A stretch of DNA of 64,000 bases from Thermaurantimonas aggregans (GTDB taxonomy: Bacteria; Bacteroidota; Bacteroidia; Flavobacteriales; Schleiferiaceae): contig NZ_BHZE01000001.1 in the NCBI RefSeq assembly GCF_003851885.1, forward strand, positions 62,001-126,000. The letters are read 5' to 3'. A model generated the notes under the pieces. The model saw only the letters and a program-made list of their open reading frames with translations, made no database searches and was not told where the DNA came from. Position numbers and translations under genes: made by a program. Positions 43,865 to 55,100 of this stretch are shown here, piece by piece (within the stretch, counting starts at the first letter, position 1; each line of letters begins with the position of its first letter).

Positions 43865-45262
43865 ATGCCTGATTTTGAATACGACGAAACAACCGGCTTA
43901 GTGATGCGTTTTGAGCGCATGCTTGCCGAGGATCGTCAAGAGTACTTTGACATTGATGAGCTTGAAATAATCATCGATTATTACTACGCCAGCGAGGAGC
44001 TCAAAAAAGCGCTGAAAGTAGCCGACTATGGCTCTGAGATATTTCCTTCTTCAGAAGTGTTTCCGATTCGCAAAGCACAGATCTACATGGATCTAGGCAG
44101 AATCGATGAATCGCGGAGAGTATTGAAAAAAGCTGCACAGATAGATCCTGATAATCCGGATGTGCTTTATCTGCACGCCGAAATACATTCTAAAACCGGC
44201 AACCATCAGCTTGCCATTCAATACCTGAAAAGACTCACACAGCTGTATCCTGAAGATACAGAGGCATTGACCTTTTTAGCTGGTGAATATGCTGTAGTGT
44301 CTAACTATCAGCAAGCAATAAGCATCTATCGTCAGCTGATAGATGAATTTCCAGAAGATCATTTCATCTTGCACAATCTAGTGACTTGCTATGATGAAAT
44401 GGGCGACCAGGAGGAGGCGATTAAACTGTTAAACAATATTATTGACAGAGTGCCTTACAACGAAGTTGCCTGGCACAACTTGGGAAATATGTATGCCAAA
44501 ATGGGCAATTACGAAAAAGCCATTTGGGCATACGAATACTCTATTCTGATCGATGAAAATTACATAGCGCCCTACTACGACCTTGGCTACACGTACGAAA
44601 CGGTGGGCGACTATGAAAAAGCCATTGAAATCTACAACCAAGCTTTAGAAATCGACATCTTCACAGCCCATTCCTACTTATGTCTTGGCAGGTGTTACGA
44701 GGCTCTAAATTCCAATAAAAAAGCGCTTTTTTACTACAAAAAAGCCCTAGAAGAAGATGAAAACAACCCTGCAATACACGCTGCTTTAATAAAATTTTAT
44801 TCGGATAAAGATTATAATCGCAAGGCTCTCTTAACCCACGTAGAAAGGCTGCTGGAGTTAGAGCCAAGTGCTGAAAGCAAGCTCTTAGCTGCAAAAATCC
44901 TTTTTGCTCATCGATTTGACGTAGAGGCCATGAAGCTTACGAAAGAACTCATGGCCCAGCGGAAGCACGACAAAGAGCTATTGCTCTACTTCACACGTGT
45001 GCTTATAGGCACCAGCCGATTTAAAATGGCCATTAAAATCTTGCGATTTTTAACTACTATGCACCCTGACGATATCCATGTTAGAATAGTTTTAACGGCT
45101 GTATACATGATCAACGACAACAATGCCTCTGCAAAAATTCACTTTCGGAAAGTTCGTAAACTCAGCTCTTATTCTTTAGATGATTTGGTAGTGTTGTTTG
45201 ATCAATTTTTAAATACGGATGACCTCTCCGAATGGATGTTTTATGTGAATATGGGGTTGTAG
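43865..45262 (+). CDS. Tetratricopeptide repeat protein
   Basis: A 465-residue cytoplasmic-looking protein with no signal peptide. From about residue 35 to 330 it consists of consecutive 34-residue TPR units, for example NEVAWHNLGNMYAKMGNYEKA and YIAPYYDLGYTYETVGDYEKA, followed by less regular helical repeats to the end. The repeat solenoid suggests protein scaffolding. The neighbour 21 bases downstream is a potassium uptake gene, but no functional link is visible. Single promoter box upstream. Confidence 0.93.
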   Translation: MPDFEYDETTGLVMRFERMLAEDRQEYFDIDELEIIIDYYYASEELKKALKVADYGSEIFPSSEVFPIRKAQIYMDLGRIDESRRVLKKAAQIDPDNPDVLYLHAEIHSKTGNHQLAIQYLKRLTQLYPEDTEALTFLAGEYAVVSNYQQAISIYRQLIDEFPEDHFILHNLVTCYDEMGDQEEAIKLLNNIIDRVPYNEVAWHNLGNMYAKMGNYEKAIWAYEYSILIDENYIAPYYDLGYTYETVGDYEKAIEIYNQALEIDIFTAHSYLCLGRCYEALNSNKKALFYYKKALEEDENNPAIHAALIKFYSDKDYNRKALLTHVERLLELEPSAESKLLAAKILFAHRFDVEAMKLTKELMAQRKHDKELLLYFTRVLIGTSRFKMAIKILRFLTTMHPDDIHVRIVLTAVYMINDNNASAKIHFRKVRKLSSYSLDDLVVLFDQFLNTDDLSEWMFYVNMGL

Positions 45263-45283
45263 AGTTTCGAATACCCTATAAAA

Positions 45284-47095
45284 ATGATGATTCTCAATCA
45301 AATACGTGAATGGATTAATATCCGGTTGTACCCTTCCAAAAGAAGGGTGCTTTTGTTTTTGAGGTATTCTTCCTTTTTTGTAGCGCTCGTTACCTTATGT
45401 GCTCTTGTCATAAATTATGGTTACGAACTCAGCGGTGAAGACCGTCGAATGGTGTATCAAATCGTTCGCTTTTCCTTGGTTTTTTATTTGTTGAAATACA
45501 TAGTAAAAATTATCTACGATTTTCACCCTATTGAGTTTATAAAAAGTACCCTTACAGAGGCTTTTTTAATGCTCTTCATATTAGTGAATTTGCTAACCAT
45601 ACACTTTTTCAATTTTAACGTATTAACTTTTCTGGGGAATTTGTTTGATATCGGCGATATAAATCACTTTTTTGAGGTCGGTATTCAGGTGTATTTTTTG
45701 ATTGTATTTTTAATAGAAGTTGGCAAAGCAACATCCGTACTTGAAAAGGTAAATGTAAGCCCTAGCACACTTTTTATTTTTTCCTTCATCATTTTAATAT
45801 CCATCGGTACAGCCCTTCTGATGATGCCTGAGATGAATACCGTTGGCAAAAGTCCCCGATTTATCGATGCCCTCTTTACTAGTATATCTGCCAGTTGTGT
45901 TACAGGCCTAACGGTGGTTGATACCGGTGAATTTTGGTCGGTCAAGGGACAATTTGTTATAATGGTACTTATACAATTTGGCGGATTGAGCATTATAAGT
46001 TTTGCAACATTATTGGTACTTTTTACTCGAAATAATATTGGAATTCGTCAGCAAAGTATCATGCAAAACAATCTGTTAGCTGATTCTTTAAGTAGCTCTT
46101 CGGGTCTTTTAAAAAGGATTTTTTATTATACGTTTTTATTTGAAATGGTTGGAGCTACTTTGTTGTATTTATCATATTATGGACGTACAGATGGAAGTGT
46201 GGGAAACAATATTTTCAATGCTCTTTTTCACAGCATTTCTGCTTTCAACAACGCTGGCTTTTCGACCCATATTGGAGGATTTACTTCAGAAGAAGTTGCT
46301 AACATATATGTATTGCATATTCTGATAGCTTTTTTGATTATTTTTGGTAGTTTGGGCTTTTCAAATATTTTTGATTTATTCTCGATAAGAAGGCGCAGAA
46401 AAGAACAAAAAAAGCCATGGTTGGGGCTCAAAATAGATACAAAAATTTCACTTTACGCAAGCAGTATATTAATTCTTCTTGGAGGTGTTCTGTTCTATTT
46501 TTTGGAAGAAAAAAATGTCCTTTCTGACAAGGATTTTTATGCTAGAATTACTACGTCTTTTTTTCAATCAGTTACAACGCGCACAGCTGGATTTAATACT
46601 GTAGATATTGGGTCGCTTCAGATGTCCACACTAATCATTTTTATTTTTCTCATGTTTATTGGAGCCTCACCGGGTTCTACAGGGGGTGGTATTAAGACTA
46701 ACACTTTTGTGCTCATATTCTTGGGTACATACACTATTATAAGAGGTCGTGCTCGCTTTGAGCTATTTAAGCGTACAATTCCGCACGATTTAGTACTAAA
46801 GGCCTACTCAATTATGCTATTCGCCATATCGATCATAAGTCTGGGTATTTTTCTCCTTTCGTTGTTTGAGCCACAGTTTTCCTTAATTCAGATATCATTT
46901 GAACAGGTAAGTGCCTTTGCAACGGTAGGACTTTCAACGGGAATTACACCGCATCTCAGCACAGCAGGTAAGATCATCATAATGTTTACCATGTTTATAG
47001 GTAGGGTAGGACCATTGACCCTTGCGTATTCACTACTTAGGCAGACCAGGGCCAATGCCTATAAATATCCCGAAGCTCGTATGATGGTGGGCTAA
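45284..47095 (+). CDS. trkH: TrkH-type potassium uptake protein
   Basis: Membrane subunit of a Trk/Ktr K+ importer, 603 residues. About 170 N-terminal residues with extra hydrophobic segments precede the core, which has four pore-loop repeats. The selectivity-filter region is seen as SASCVTGLTVVDTG near residue 205, SAFNNAGFSTHIGG, TTRTAGFNTVD and SAFATVGLSTGITP, each around a conserved glycine, plus the diagnostic PGSTGGGIKTNT. A regulatory TrkA/KtrA partner is not encoded in the window. It converges on the aldehyde dehydrogenase gene with 3 bases between stops. Confidence 0.93.
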   Translation: MMILNQIREWINIRLYPSKRRVLLFLRYSSFFVALVTLCALVINYGYELSGEDRRMVYQIVRFSLVFYLLKYIVKIIYDFHPIEFIKSTLTEAFLMLFILVNLLTIHFFNFNVLTFLGNLFDIGDINHFFEVGIQVYFLIVFLIEVGKATSVLEKVNVSPSTLFIFSFIILISIGTALLMMPEMNTVGKSPRFIDALFTSISASCVTGLTVVDTGEFWSVKGQFVIMVLIQFGGLSIISFATLLVLFTRNNIGIRQQSIMQNNLLADSLSSSSGLLKRIFYYTFLFEMVGATLLYLSYYGRTDGSVGNNIFNALFHSISAFNNAGFSTHIGGFTSEEVANIYVLHILIAFLIIFGSLGFSNIFDLFSIRRRRKEQKKPWLGLKIDTKISLYASSILILLGGVLFYFLEEKNVLSDKDFYARITTSFFQSVTTRTAGFNTVDIGSLQMSTLIIFIFLMFIGASPGSTGGGIKTNTFVLIFLGTYTIIRGRARFELFKRTIPHDLVLKAYSIMLFAISIISLGIFLLSLFEPQFSLIQISFEQVSAFATVGLSTGITPHLSTAGKIIIMFTMFIGRVGPLTLAYSLLRQTRANAYKYPEARMMVG

Positions 47096-47098
47096 GCG

Positions 47099-48490
47099 TT
47101 ATTTCAGCAAATTTTTTACCCATTTGATCTTGTTGCCAAAAGGCGGGTAGCGCAGGGGAATGTCGATCCAGGTAGATTTGTACAATACGCTGCGTTCGTG
47201 CGAAAAGCAGTCGAAGCTGCGCTTGCCGTGGTAATTTCCCATACCGCTGTTTCCTACACCTCCGAAGGGCAGATGGTCGTTTGCTACTTGCATCACTACT
47301 TCATTAATGGCGGCTGAGCCAGAAGAGGTTTTTTGTAAGATTAAATCTTGCTCTTTTGAATCTTCAGAAAAAATGTAGAGCGCCAGTGGTTTTGGTCTTT
47401 CGTTGATGAATTGAATGGCTTCATAAACCGTTTCAAAGGTCAAAATAGGTAAAACTGGACCGAAAATTTCTTCCTGCATCACTGGTTGATCGGCTGTAGC
47501 TTCTACTACAGTAGGCTCGATGTATCGGCGATTAATGTCAGCGTGTCCTCCGTAAAGCACTTTGGAGTGACGAATGTAGTTTGTGATGCGCTCTGCATGG
47601 CTGCGGTTTACGATGGCCGGATACTCTGCATTCTCAGCAGGGTTTTGACCATAAAACTTGCGTATATACTCCTTGAGTTTTTCGATTAAAGGTTCTTTGA
47701 TGCTACGATGTACTAAGATGTAATCGGGTGCTATGCACGTTTGTCCGGCATTGATAAACTTGCCCCAAACAATACGGCGAGCTGCTACATCGATGTTTGC
47801 TTTTTCAGTTACGATGGTTGGGCTCTTTCCACCTAATTCGAGTACTACAGGAGTCAGATGTTTGGCTGCTGCTTCGTACACAATTTTACCTACTCGCGGG
47901 CTACCTGTGAAGAAGATTTTATCCCATTTTAACTCCAGTAGTGCTTTTGATACCTCCGGACCACCAGGGAGCACTTTTACGTAGGAATCGTCGAATGTCT
48001 TTGAAATAATCTTTTCAATGACGGATGCTACGGTAGGTGTAAATTCGGAAGGTTTGATTACTGCAGTATTACCAGCCGACAGAGCGCCTATAAGTGGCAT
48101 CATTACGAGTTGAAAGGGATAATTCCAAGGGGCTATGATGAGGGTTTGTCCGTAGGGCTGTGGAAGTATTCTACTTACTGACCAAAAGTGGATTAATTGA
48201 TTAGTGGGCACGCGTTTGCCTTTAGCCCATTTAGGTAAGTTTTTGTAATGGAGTTGTATTTCCTGATAAACGATGCCGAGTTCTGTAGCCCAAGCTTCGA
48301 ACTCCGATTTTCGCAGGTCGGTGTGAAGCGCGCGAAGAATTTCACTTTCATGGAGTTCTATGCTCTTTTTAAGCCGCAAGAGAGCCTCGCGTCTGCTTTT
48401 TACGGCGAGGGTGTAACCTTCAGAGAAGTACTTTTTTTGTTTTTCCAGAAGGTGTGAGAAGTCTATGGCAGTTAGTTCTACGGTGTTCAT
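47099..48490 (-). CDS. Aldehyde dehydrogenase family protein (class 3/fatty aldehyde type)
   Basis: A 463-residue NAD(P)-dependent enzyme oxidising aldehydes to acids. Cofactor-binding region IIAPWNYPFQL near residue 118, catalytic glutamate E218 in VVLELGGKSP and nucleophile C252 in NAGQTCIAPD, then the EEIFGPVLPI motif. Its short length and C-terminal stretch RYPPFGNKIKWVKNLL resemble class 3 or fatty aldehyde dehydrogenases. No pathway partner is adjacent. Confidence 0.93.
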   Translation of the reverse strand: MNTVELTAIDFSHLLEKQKKYFSEGYTLAVKSRREALLRLKKSIELHESEILRALHTDLRKSEFEAWATELGIVYQEIQLHYKNLPKWAKGKRVPTNQLIHFWSVSRILPQPYGQTLIIAPWNYPFQLVMMPLIGALSAGNTAVIKPSEFTPTVASVIEKIISKTFDDSYVKVLPGGPEVSKALLELKWDKIFFTGSPRVGKIVYEAAAKHLTPVVLELGGKSPTIVTEKANIDVAARRIVWGKFINAGQTCIAPDYILVHRSIKEPLIEKLKEYIRKFYGQNPAENAEYPAIVNRSHAERITNYIRHSKVLYGGHADINRRYIEPTVVEATADQPVMQEEIFGPVLPILTFETVYEAIQFINERPKPLALYIFSEDSKEQDLILQKTSSGSAAINEVVMQVANDHLPFGGVGNSGMGNYHGKRSFDCFSHERSVLYKSTWIDIPLRYPPFGNKIKWVKNLLK

Positions 48491-48531
48491 AGTTGCACTT
48501 TTACATTAAAGCGATAAGAAAAAAAATTTGT

Positions 48532-48852
48532 TCAGTACCGTCGGCCCATGCGATAGATTTCGTCGTAGTAATAAATGGCACCACTGGTAGTTTGCACGTA
48601 TGAGCGTTGATGTTCATGGTCGTCTTTCGTGCGTTCCGCTACAGGAACATTTTTGTAATAATTGCTGCAATATGTGAATCCAATGTTCGAGTTTGGAAAA
48701 AATACCGGTAGTTTTCTTGTTCGATTAATAGAATCGTACACGATAGTAAAGGCCTTATAGGGTAGAGAAGTGGTAGGTTCAATATGAGTCAGACGCTGGG
48801 CTGAAGCATGAGTAAAAAAGAAAAACAACACAAGTATAATAGTGGGTTTCAT
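48532..48852 (-). CDS. Small exported hypothetical protein
   Basis: A 106-residue protein from the ATG at 48852; an in-frame start further upstream (48918) would run through the htrA terminator and is rejected. Signal peptide about 1-18 (IILVLFFFFTHASAQ). The mature part is short, tyrosine-rich (IYYYDEIYRMGRRY at the C-terminus) and has one cysteine. No family recognised. It lies between htrA (upstream, terminated) and an aldehyde dehydrogenase gene. Confidence 0.6.
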   Translation of the reverse strand: MKPTIILVLFFFFTHASAQRLTHIEPTTSLPYKAFTIVYDSINRTRKLPVFFPNSNIGFTYCSNYYKNVPVAERTKDDHEHQRSYVQTTSGAIYYYDEIYRMGRRY

Positions 48853-48860
48853 AGCTTTAA

Positions 48861-48893
48861 GAGAAAAAGAAAAGCCGCCTCTATCAGGCGGCT
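48861..48893 (-). terminator. Intrinsic terminator of htrA
   Basis: AGCCGCCT and AGGCGGCT (48873-48880, 48886-48893) form a GC-rich 8-bp hairpin with a 5-base loop; on the minus strand it is followed by a T-rich tract, downstream of the htrA stop. Confidence 0.9.
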
Positions 48894-48921
48894 CTAATTT
48901 AGTAAAAGAAAAAGTCATTTA

Positions 48922-50361
48922 TTAATTCCAACCAAAGCCAAAGTAGTCAGGTCTTCCGTCTGGGCGAACGCCTTGAATTAGCACACCTTCACCTGACTTG
49001 AGACCTTGTAGCATAGAGTTAAATTCCTCTACGGAACGCACCGGGCGATTGTTGGCAGAGGTAATGATGAATCCGTCAGGAACCCCGATTTTGCGGAATT
49101 TTCCACCTGGCTGAGTGCTTACTACCTTAACGCCATGAGGAATGTTAAAACGACGTTTATCTTCGTTTGAGATGTTTTCGAGCTTAGCCCCTAAAATGTT
49201 TTCAAGAGCAAGATCTTCTTTTTTCACAATTTTGGTATTGCCGTGAATGTTGCGCAGTTTTACTTTGAAGTCACGGCGCTTATCGTCTCTTAGTACGGTT
49301 ACTACGACTTCATCGCCAGGTCTTTTGCGACCGATTAATTCTTGAAGTTCTGAAACTTTTGAGATTTCGCGTCCATCCATAGCTATCACGATGTCGCCTT
49401 TTTTGATGCCTGCGGCTTCAGCGGCACTGTTTTCATTTACTTCATTTATATATACTCCCTTAGTTTGTTTGATGTTGAGTTCGCGCGCGAGTGCAGGCGA
49501 CAGATCTGCAATAGAAACTCCTAGAAAAGCCCTTTGCACGTTTCCATATTCGATCAAATCTTCCATTACCTTCTTCACAATGTTAGAAGGTACTGCAAAG
49601 CTGTATCCTTCAAAAGAACCACGAGTAGAAGAAATAGCTGTATTAATACCGACCAATTCTCCGCGTGTATTTACCAAAGCGCCACCGCTATTACCTGGGT
49701 TTACTGCTGCATCTGTTTGAATAAAAGCTTCAATGGGGAATTTGTCGGCGATGATGTTGATGGAGCGCCCTTTCGCACTTACGATACCAGCAGTCACGGT
49801 ACCTGTTAAGTTGAAGGGGTTACCCACGGCGAGTACCCATTGGCCAACGCGAAGCTCATCGCTGTTGCCAAATTTTATAAATGACAGATTGTCAGCATCT
49901 ACTTTAAGCAAGGCAATATCAGTAGCAGGGTCTGTACCTACCACGCGAGCACTTAATTCGCGGTTGTCGTGCAGCACAACGGTAATTTCATCGGCATTAG
50001 CGATTACGTGATTATTGGTAACTATATATCCATTTTTCGTTACGATCACACCACTACCAGTACCTTGCTGTATGCGGTCGGGCATCTGGCTGCGTCCGAA
50101 AAAGAGTTCTTCGAACGGACTGAGCTGACGCCCGCGGATGGTGGCAGAGGTTTTTACGTGCACCACGCTTGGCAGTGTAATTTCAGCTGCTGCTATGAAG
50201 TCGCCGTCTTCAGGAGCAGCGGAAGCTGGCCTTACTACACCACTGTATCCTTCTTCACGAATGATACGCACTTCAGGCTTTTCGAAAAAGAGTTTATATC
50301 CGGCCAGTGTAGCAGCTCCGGTCAATATGGCAAAAGAAATCTGCAAAAGAGTCTTTTTCAT
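48922..50361 (-). CDS. htrA: HtrA/DegP-type periplasmic serine protease
   Basis: A 479-residue envelope quality-control protease and chaperone. Signal or anchor segment about 5-22. Trypsin-like domain (about 55-265) with catalytic triad H118 (TNNHVI), D148 (TDIALL) and S225 (GNSGGAL). First PDZ domain about 275-365 (FLGVSIADLSPALA, GIKKGDIVIAMDG); a second, weaker PDZ-like domain follows (about 385-479, IPDGFIITSANNRPV-type pattern). Likely induced by envelope stress, in keeping with the sigma factor and Spy-like genes elsewhere in the window, although no shared operator was found. Confidence 0.95.
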   Translation of the reverse strand: MKKTLLQISFAILTGAATLAGYKLFFEKPEVRIIREEGYSGVVRPASAAPEDGDFIAAAEITLPSVVHVKTSATIRGRQLSPFEELFFGRSQMPDRIQQGTGSGVIVTKNGYIVTNNHVIANADEITVVLHDNRELSARVVGTDPATDIALLKVDADNLSFIKFGNSDELRVGQWVLAVGNPFNLTGTVTAGIVSAKGRSINIIADKFPIEAFIQTDAAVNPGNSGGALVNTRGELVGINTAISSTRGSFEGYSFAVPSNIVKKVMEDLIEYGNVQRAFLGVSIADLSPALARELNIKQTKGVYINEVNENSAAEAAGIKKGDIVIAMDGREISKVSELQELIGRKRPGDEVVVTVLRDDKRRDFKVKLRNIHGNTKIVKKEDLALENILGAKLENISNEDKRRFNIPHGVKVVSTQPGGKFRKIGVPDGFIITSANNRPVRSVEEFNSMLQGLKSGEGVLIQGVRPDGRPDYFGFGWN

Positions 50362-50465
50362 CGCAGTAAAAAGTTTTGGAAATTTTGAAGCATTTATGCC
50401 AAAAACTGTTCCAACCCTTTTTTTATTGACACCTCAAAGATTTTTAACACTTGAGATAGATTTGT

Positions 50466-50930
50466 TTAATGATGCTTGCTCAGCGATTTGATCACCTTGA
50501 GCGCTTCAGCTACATGCGATTTGGGAGCAAGGTTACTCTTATAAGACCAGACTATATGACCATTTAAATCAATAATGTAAGTGATCCGGGAGAAAAGTAC
50601 CCCAAAAAATCCAGTTGGCACGTCGTACATTCGGCGAATGGAACCATCGACGTCGGTGGCTAAGTGGAATGGCAAACTGTATCTGGTTGAAAATTGAGTA
50701 TGAGAGTCGTTTGAGTCGCCCGAAATGCCAATTACCTCTGCTCCATGTTCAACAAACTCTTCATATTCGTCTCTAAAGCTACACGCTTGAGCGGTACAAC
50801 CCGGAGTAAAATCTTTCGGATAGAAGTAAAGCACGATGATTTTTTGACCTATAAAATCAGATAAATGCAATTTTTTGCTGTGTTGATTGGTGAATTCGAA
50901 CAAAGGGGCTTTTGACTTAAAAGGCAACAT
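50466..50930 (-). CDS. bcp: Thioredoxin-dependent thiol peroxidase (Bcp/PrxQ)
   Basis: Peroxiredoxin of about 154 residues from the ATG at 50930, where the conserved fold starts (LPFKSKAPLFEFTNQ); an ATG at 50993 would add 21 residues. The peroxidatic cysteine lies in PKDFTPGCTAQACSFRDEY and the second Cys 5 residues later is the resolving one, giving the 1-Cys/2-Cys PrxQ pattern. It reduces H2O2 and organic peroxides using thioredoxin. Its neighbours htrA and dnaK are also stress genes. Confidence 0.92.
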   Translation of the reverse strand: MLPFKSKAPLFEFTNQHSKKLHLSDFIGQKIIVLYFYPKDFTPGCTAQACSFRDEYEEFVEHGAEVIGISGDSNDSHTQFSTRYSLPFHLATDVDGSIRRMYDVPTGFFGVLFSRITYIIDLNGHIVWSYKSNLAPKSHVAEALKVIKSLSKHH

Positions 50931-51134
50931 TTCTATTTTTTTGGAAAAAAAACCGGCTTTTGATTGAATTGTTTTATCTATTCCGATGACCATTACTTTT
51001 TACTGCAAAGGACTGACAAGGGTTGTAAGGCAAAAAAGCAATTCGGATGACAAAAAGTCATTTTTGTTGAAATTTTACCTGATGGCACATGTATTGTCGA
51101 GTTTAAACAAAAATTTTTGTAAAACAATCGGATT

Positions 51135-53033
<1,899 letters not shown>

Positions 53034-53052
53034 ACTAATCAAAACACACAAC

Positions 53053-53083
53053 AAGCCGGAACTAAAAATTCCGGCTTTTTTTA
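53053..53083 (+). terminator. Intrinsic terminator of dnaK
   Basis: AAGCCGGAA (53053-53061) and TTCCGGCTT (53069-53077) form a 9-bp hairpin followed by a T-run. Confidence 0.92.
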
Positions 53084-53715
53084 ATTTCAATTTCTGCTCT
53101 TAAAATTTAAAAAATCTTAGACAGCACGATTTACATCTCAATGAACATTTTGATAATTTATCAGACCTAAAAAATGTTTTCGTGTTTTAAATGATCAAAA
53201 AATTAAAAGAATGTTTGCCATAATTAATTTCCTAAATTGCTAGATTCAGATAATTTATATTTTAAAATGATAATTCATCTAAATATATTTTGTAGTTTTT
53301 CTGAATGTAAAAAAAATATTTTTCAAACATGTTTATTTAATAGGTTGATTAAAAAATCTTTTTGAATAATGAATAATTTGTATAAATGCTCAGTGTGAAG
53401 TAGGTATAAGCCACTGATTTATATAACTTTTAAAGAAATGGTTTCAAGTAATTCTTAATTTTTTTCTTTCAATGAAAAAAAGAATGTTCTGAAGAAAATT
53501 TCATGGATTGTATTTATATGTAACAAAATAATTTAGACAAAAATCCTTGCGTTAATAAACAATAATTTGAATGAAGATGAAATTAATTTAAATTATTATT
53601 TAAAAAAATTAGTAGTAATCGAGTTGAAATTTTTTAAATATCTACTTTTAATGACTGACTACAAAAATCATCACATATTTAATAATTTTTATTTTTTGAA
53701 CGAATGTACTTATAT
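53084..53715. other. Very AT-rich intergenic DNA
   Basis: About 630 bases with no convincing gene. It is dominated by A and T runs and has stops in all frames apart from a weak 66-codon frame that runs into a terminator. No tRNA, repeat array or promoter box was recognised. Confidence 0.6.
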
Positions 53716-53740
53716 AAAAAAAGCCACCTTTTTAGGTGGC
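53716..53740 (-). terminator. Intrinsic terminator of the lipoprotein gene
   Basis: GCCACCT and AGGTGGC (53723-53729, 53734-53740) form a 7-bp hairpin with a 4-base loop, followed on the minus strand by seven T residues. Confidence 0.9.
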
Positions 53741-53763
53741 CATTGGTTTTTAGATTTAGAGAA

Positions 53764-54477
53764 TTAATCGTTTTCAACATCTATTATTTGCTCAATCAAA
53801 TCTTTTAATCTTTCATATAGTACATTGTTGCCATCGATGTTGTTTGGGCCAATCTCAATTTTTCCATTTTGATTTCCATCTGTTGCTTGAGTGAGATCGA
53901 TTCCACCTTTTGACGGATCAAAAATTAATGAAACATCAAATATGAGCGATACGTTAATCTGTGATAGATTATTTAATGATATAGGTGTATCAAATTCTTT
54001 TTCAAACTCAAAATCATCTTCAATTTCAATTTCAAGAGGCTGATTACCTAAGCTTCCAATAACCACTATGCTAGCTTTGTTAGTTATTGCATCCGTTTTT
54101 GGATTTTTATCTATTTCAAATTCAATTTCAGAATATAAGCCATCTGGTAATTTTACAAAATCTGTTAGCATTACATCTCTAGGTGAGTTATTTTCAATTA
54201 TTTTGATTTCAAAAGGTCCTTTCATTTCCTCTTCGGTAATGAGGCTATCTGGATGATTATTAAGTTCAAATTCTATTTCAGAGATGTTTATCCACATTTC
54301 ATCAATGTGAAGCGACTGGCTTGTGCGATTAAAGTTTGTAGATGCAAATTTTGTTGAAACTTTTATGCTTATTCCATTCTTAATAGATGTAGAATTCTCT
54401 TTTTTGCAAGATCCAATTAAGAAAGCAGTTACTGCGAATAAAATAATTAAAACATTTTTCATATTCATATTATTCAT
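53764..54477 (-). CDS. Lipoprotein with DUF4382-like beta-sandwich
   Basis: About 237 residues from an ATG at 54477 (further in-frame ATGs at 54468 and 54462). Signal peptide with a good lipobox, LIGSC, then a Ser/Lys linker. The mature part follows the DUF4382 pattern: HIDEMWINISEIEFELNN, later LTDFVKLPDGLYSEIEFEID and a second strand region ending NVSLIFDVSLIFDPS, where a short NVSLIFD-like segment is repeated. Its family role is unknown; probably a surface or periplasmic lipoprotein. It stands alone in AT-rich DNA and has a clear terminator. Confidence 0.75.
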   Translation of the reverse strand: MNNMNMKNVLIILFAVTAFLIGSCKKENSTSIKNGISIKVSTKFASTNFNRTSQSLHIDEMWINISEIEFELNNHPDSLITEEEMKGPFEIKIIENNSPRDVMLTDFVKLPDGLYSEIEFEIDKNPKTDAITNKASIVVIGSLGNQPLEIEIEDDFEFEKEFDTPISLNNLSQINVSLIFDVSLIFDPSKGGIDLTQATDGNQNGKIEIGPNNIDGNNVLYERLKDLIEQIIDVEND

Positions 54478-54510
54478 TGATTTTTTACAAAAATAAAAAA
54501 ATATAATCAA

Positions 54511-55069
54511 ATAATTTTAAAAATATCTTGGGATTCATAATATATTTATTGAAATCATTATATTTTTCTCTGAAGATTACATTTATATATTTTTGAAATA
54601 AAAGTTTAAAATATTTTTAAGTTCATAAAAAAACCATGAATTTTTGTATTAAGTTTCAAGAATTGTTAAAATATTTATAAAAGGTCGTTAGTCATTAACG
54701 CTCACACAATAGCGTAAAGCTTTCTCAAAAAATAAAAAATATTGATTCTAAAGATCTTTTAATTTAATTCTGTTATTGTCATAATAGATGTTTTTTGATT
54801 AAATGATGTTTTTTTAAAAAAAGATTGAGTTTAAAATTCGGCTTTTTATTTAAGTTTTTAATTTGGTGTAATAGTGTAATACTTTTTATATAATAAAAAG
54901 CGAATTATGTTCTATCGCTTTTACTATCAGTTAGTTAGGTGTCGGAGAAGCAGAAATTGCCCGAAAAGTGACTTATCCTATTCGTCTTCAATTAATCTCA
55001 TCTGAGCAATTTTTTTGAAGGAAGTCTTTTGAGAGAGTGATTTGCTCAAGTATTCAGACGCTATGTTGT
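54511..55069. other. AT-rich intergenic region upstream of gldF
   Basis: About 560 bases without a gene. It contains two overlapping hairpins: CTTTTTAT (54882-54889) pairs with ATAAAAAG (54893-54900), and AAAAGCGA (54896-54903) pairs with TCGCTTTT (54915-54922), so they are mutually exclusive. A further 7-bp inverted repeat TGAGCAA/TTGCTCA (55003-55009, 55042-55048) is present. No RNA gene is recognised. Confidence 0.5.
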
Positions 55070-55077
55070 TACTTTTG
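55070..55077 (+). promoter_or_regulatory. -7 promoter box for the gldFG operon
   Basis: TACTTTTG matches TAnnTTTG exactly, 23 bases before the gldF ATG at 55101. Confidence 0.5.
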
Positions 55078-55100
55078 CTGGCATATAGTCAAAAAAGTAA

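Noticed and set aside
43865-44900. Tandem DNA repeats in the TPR gene
   Set aside because: The periodicity is at protein level (34-residue TPR units) and the DNA copies are divergent, so it is not a separate repeat feature.
48853-48918. N-terminal extension of the small exported protein
   Set aside because: The extension would be translated across the htrA terminator hairpin and places residues before a perfect signal peptide; the ATG at 48852 is better.
53567-53767. A 66-codon frame in the gap after dnaK
   Set aside because: It has low-complexity Asn/Lys/Phe content and runs into the hairpin terminator of the convergent lipoprotein gene, so it is unlikely to be a gene.
54660-54760. Possible tRNA-like or small RNA structure around GGTCGTTAGTCATTAACG
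   Set aside because: Only 5-bp stems form, with no cloverleaf, T-loop or conserved tail.
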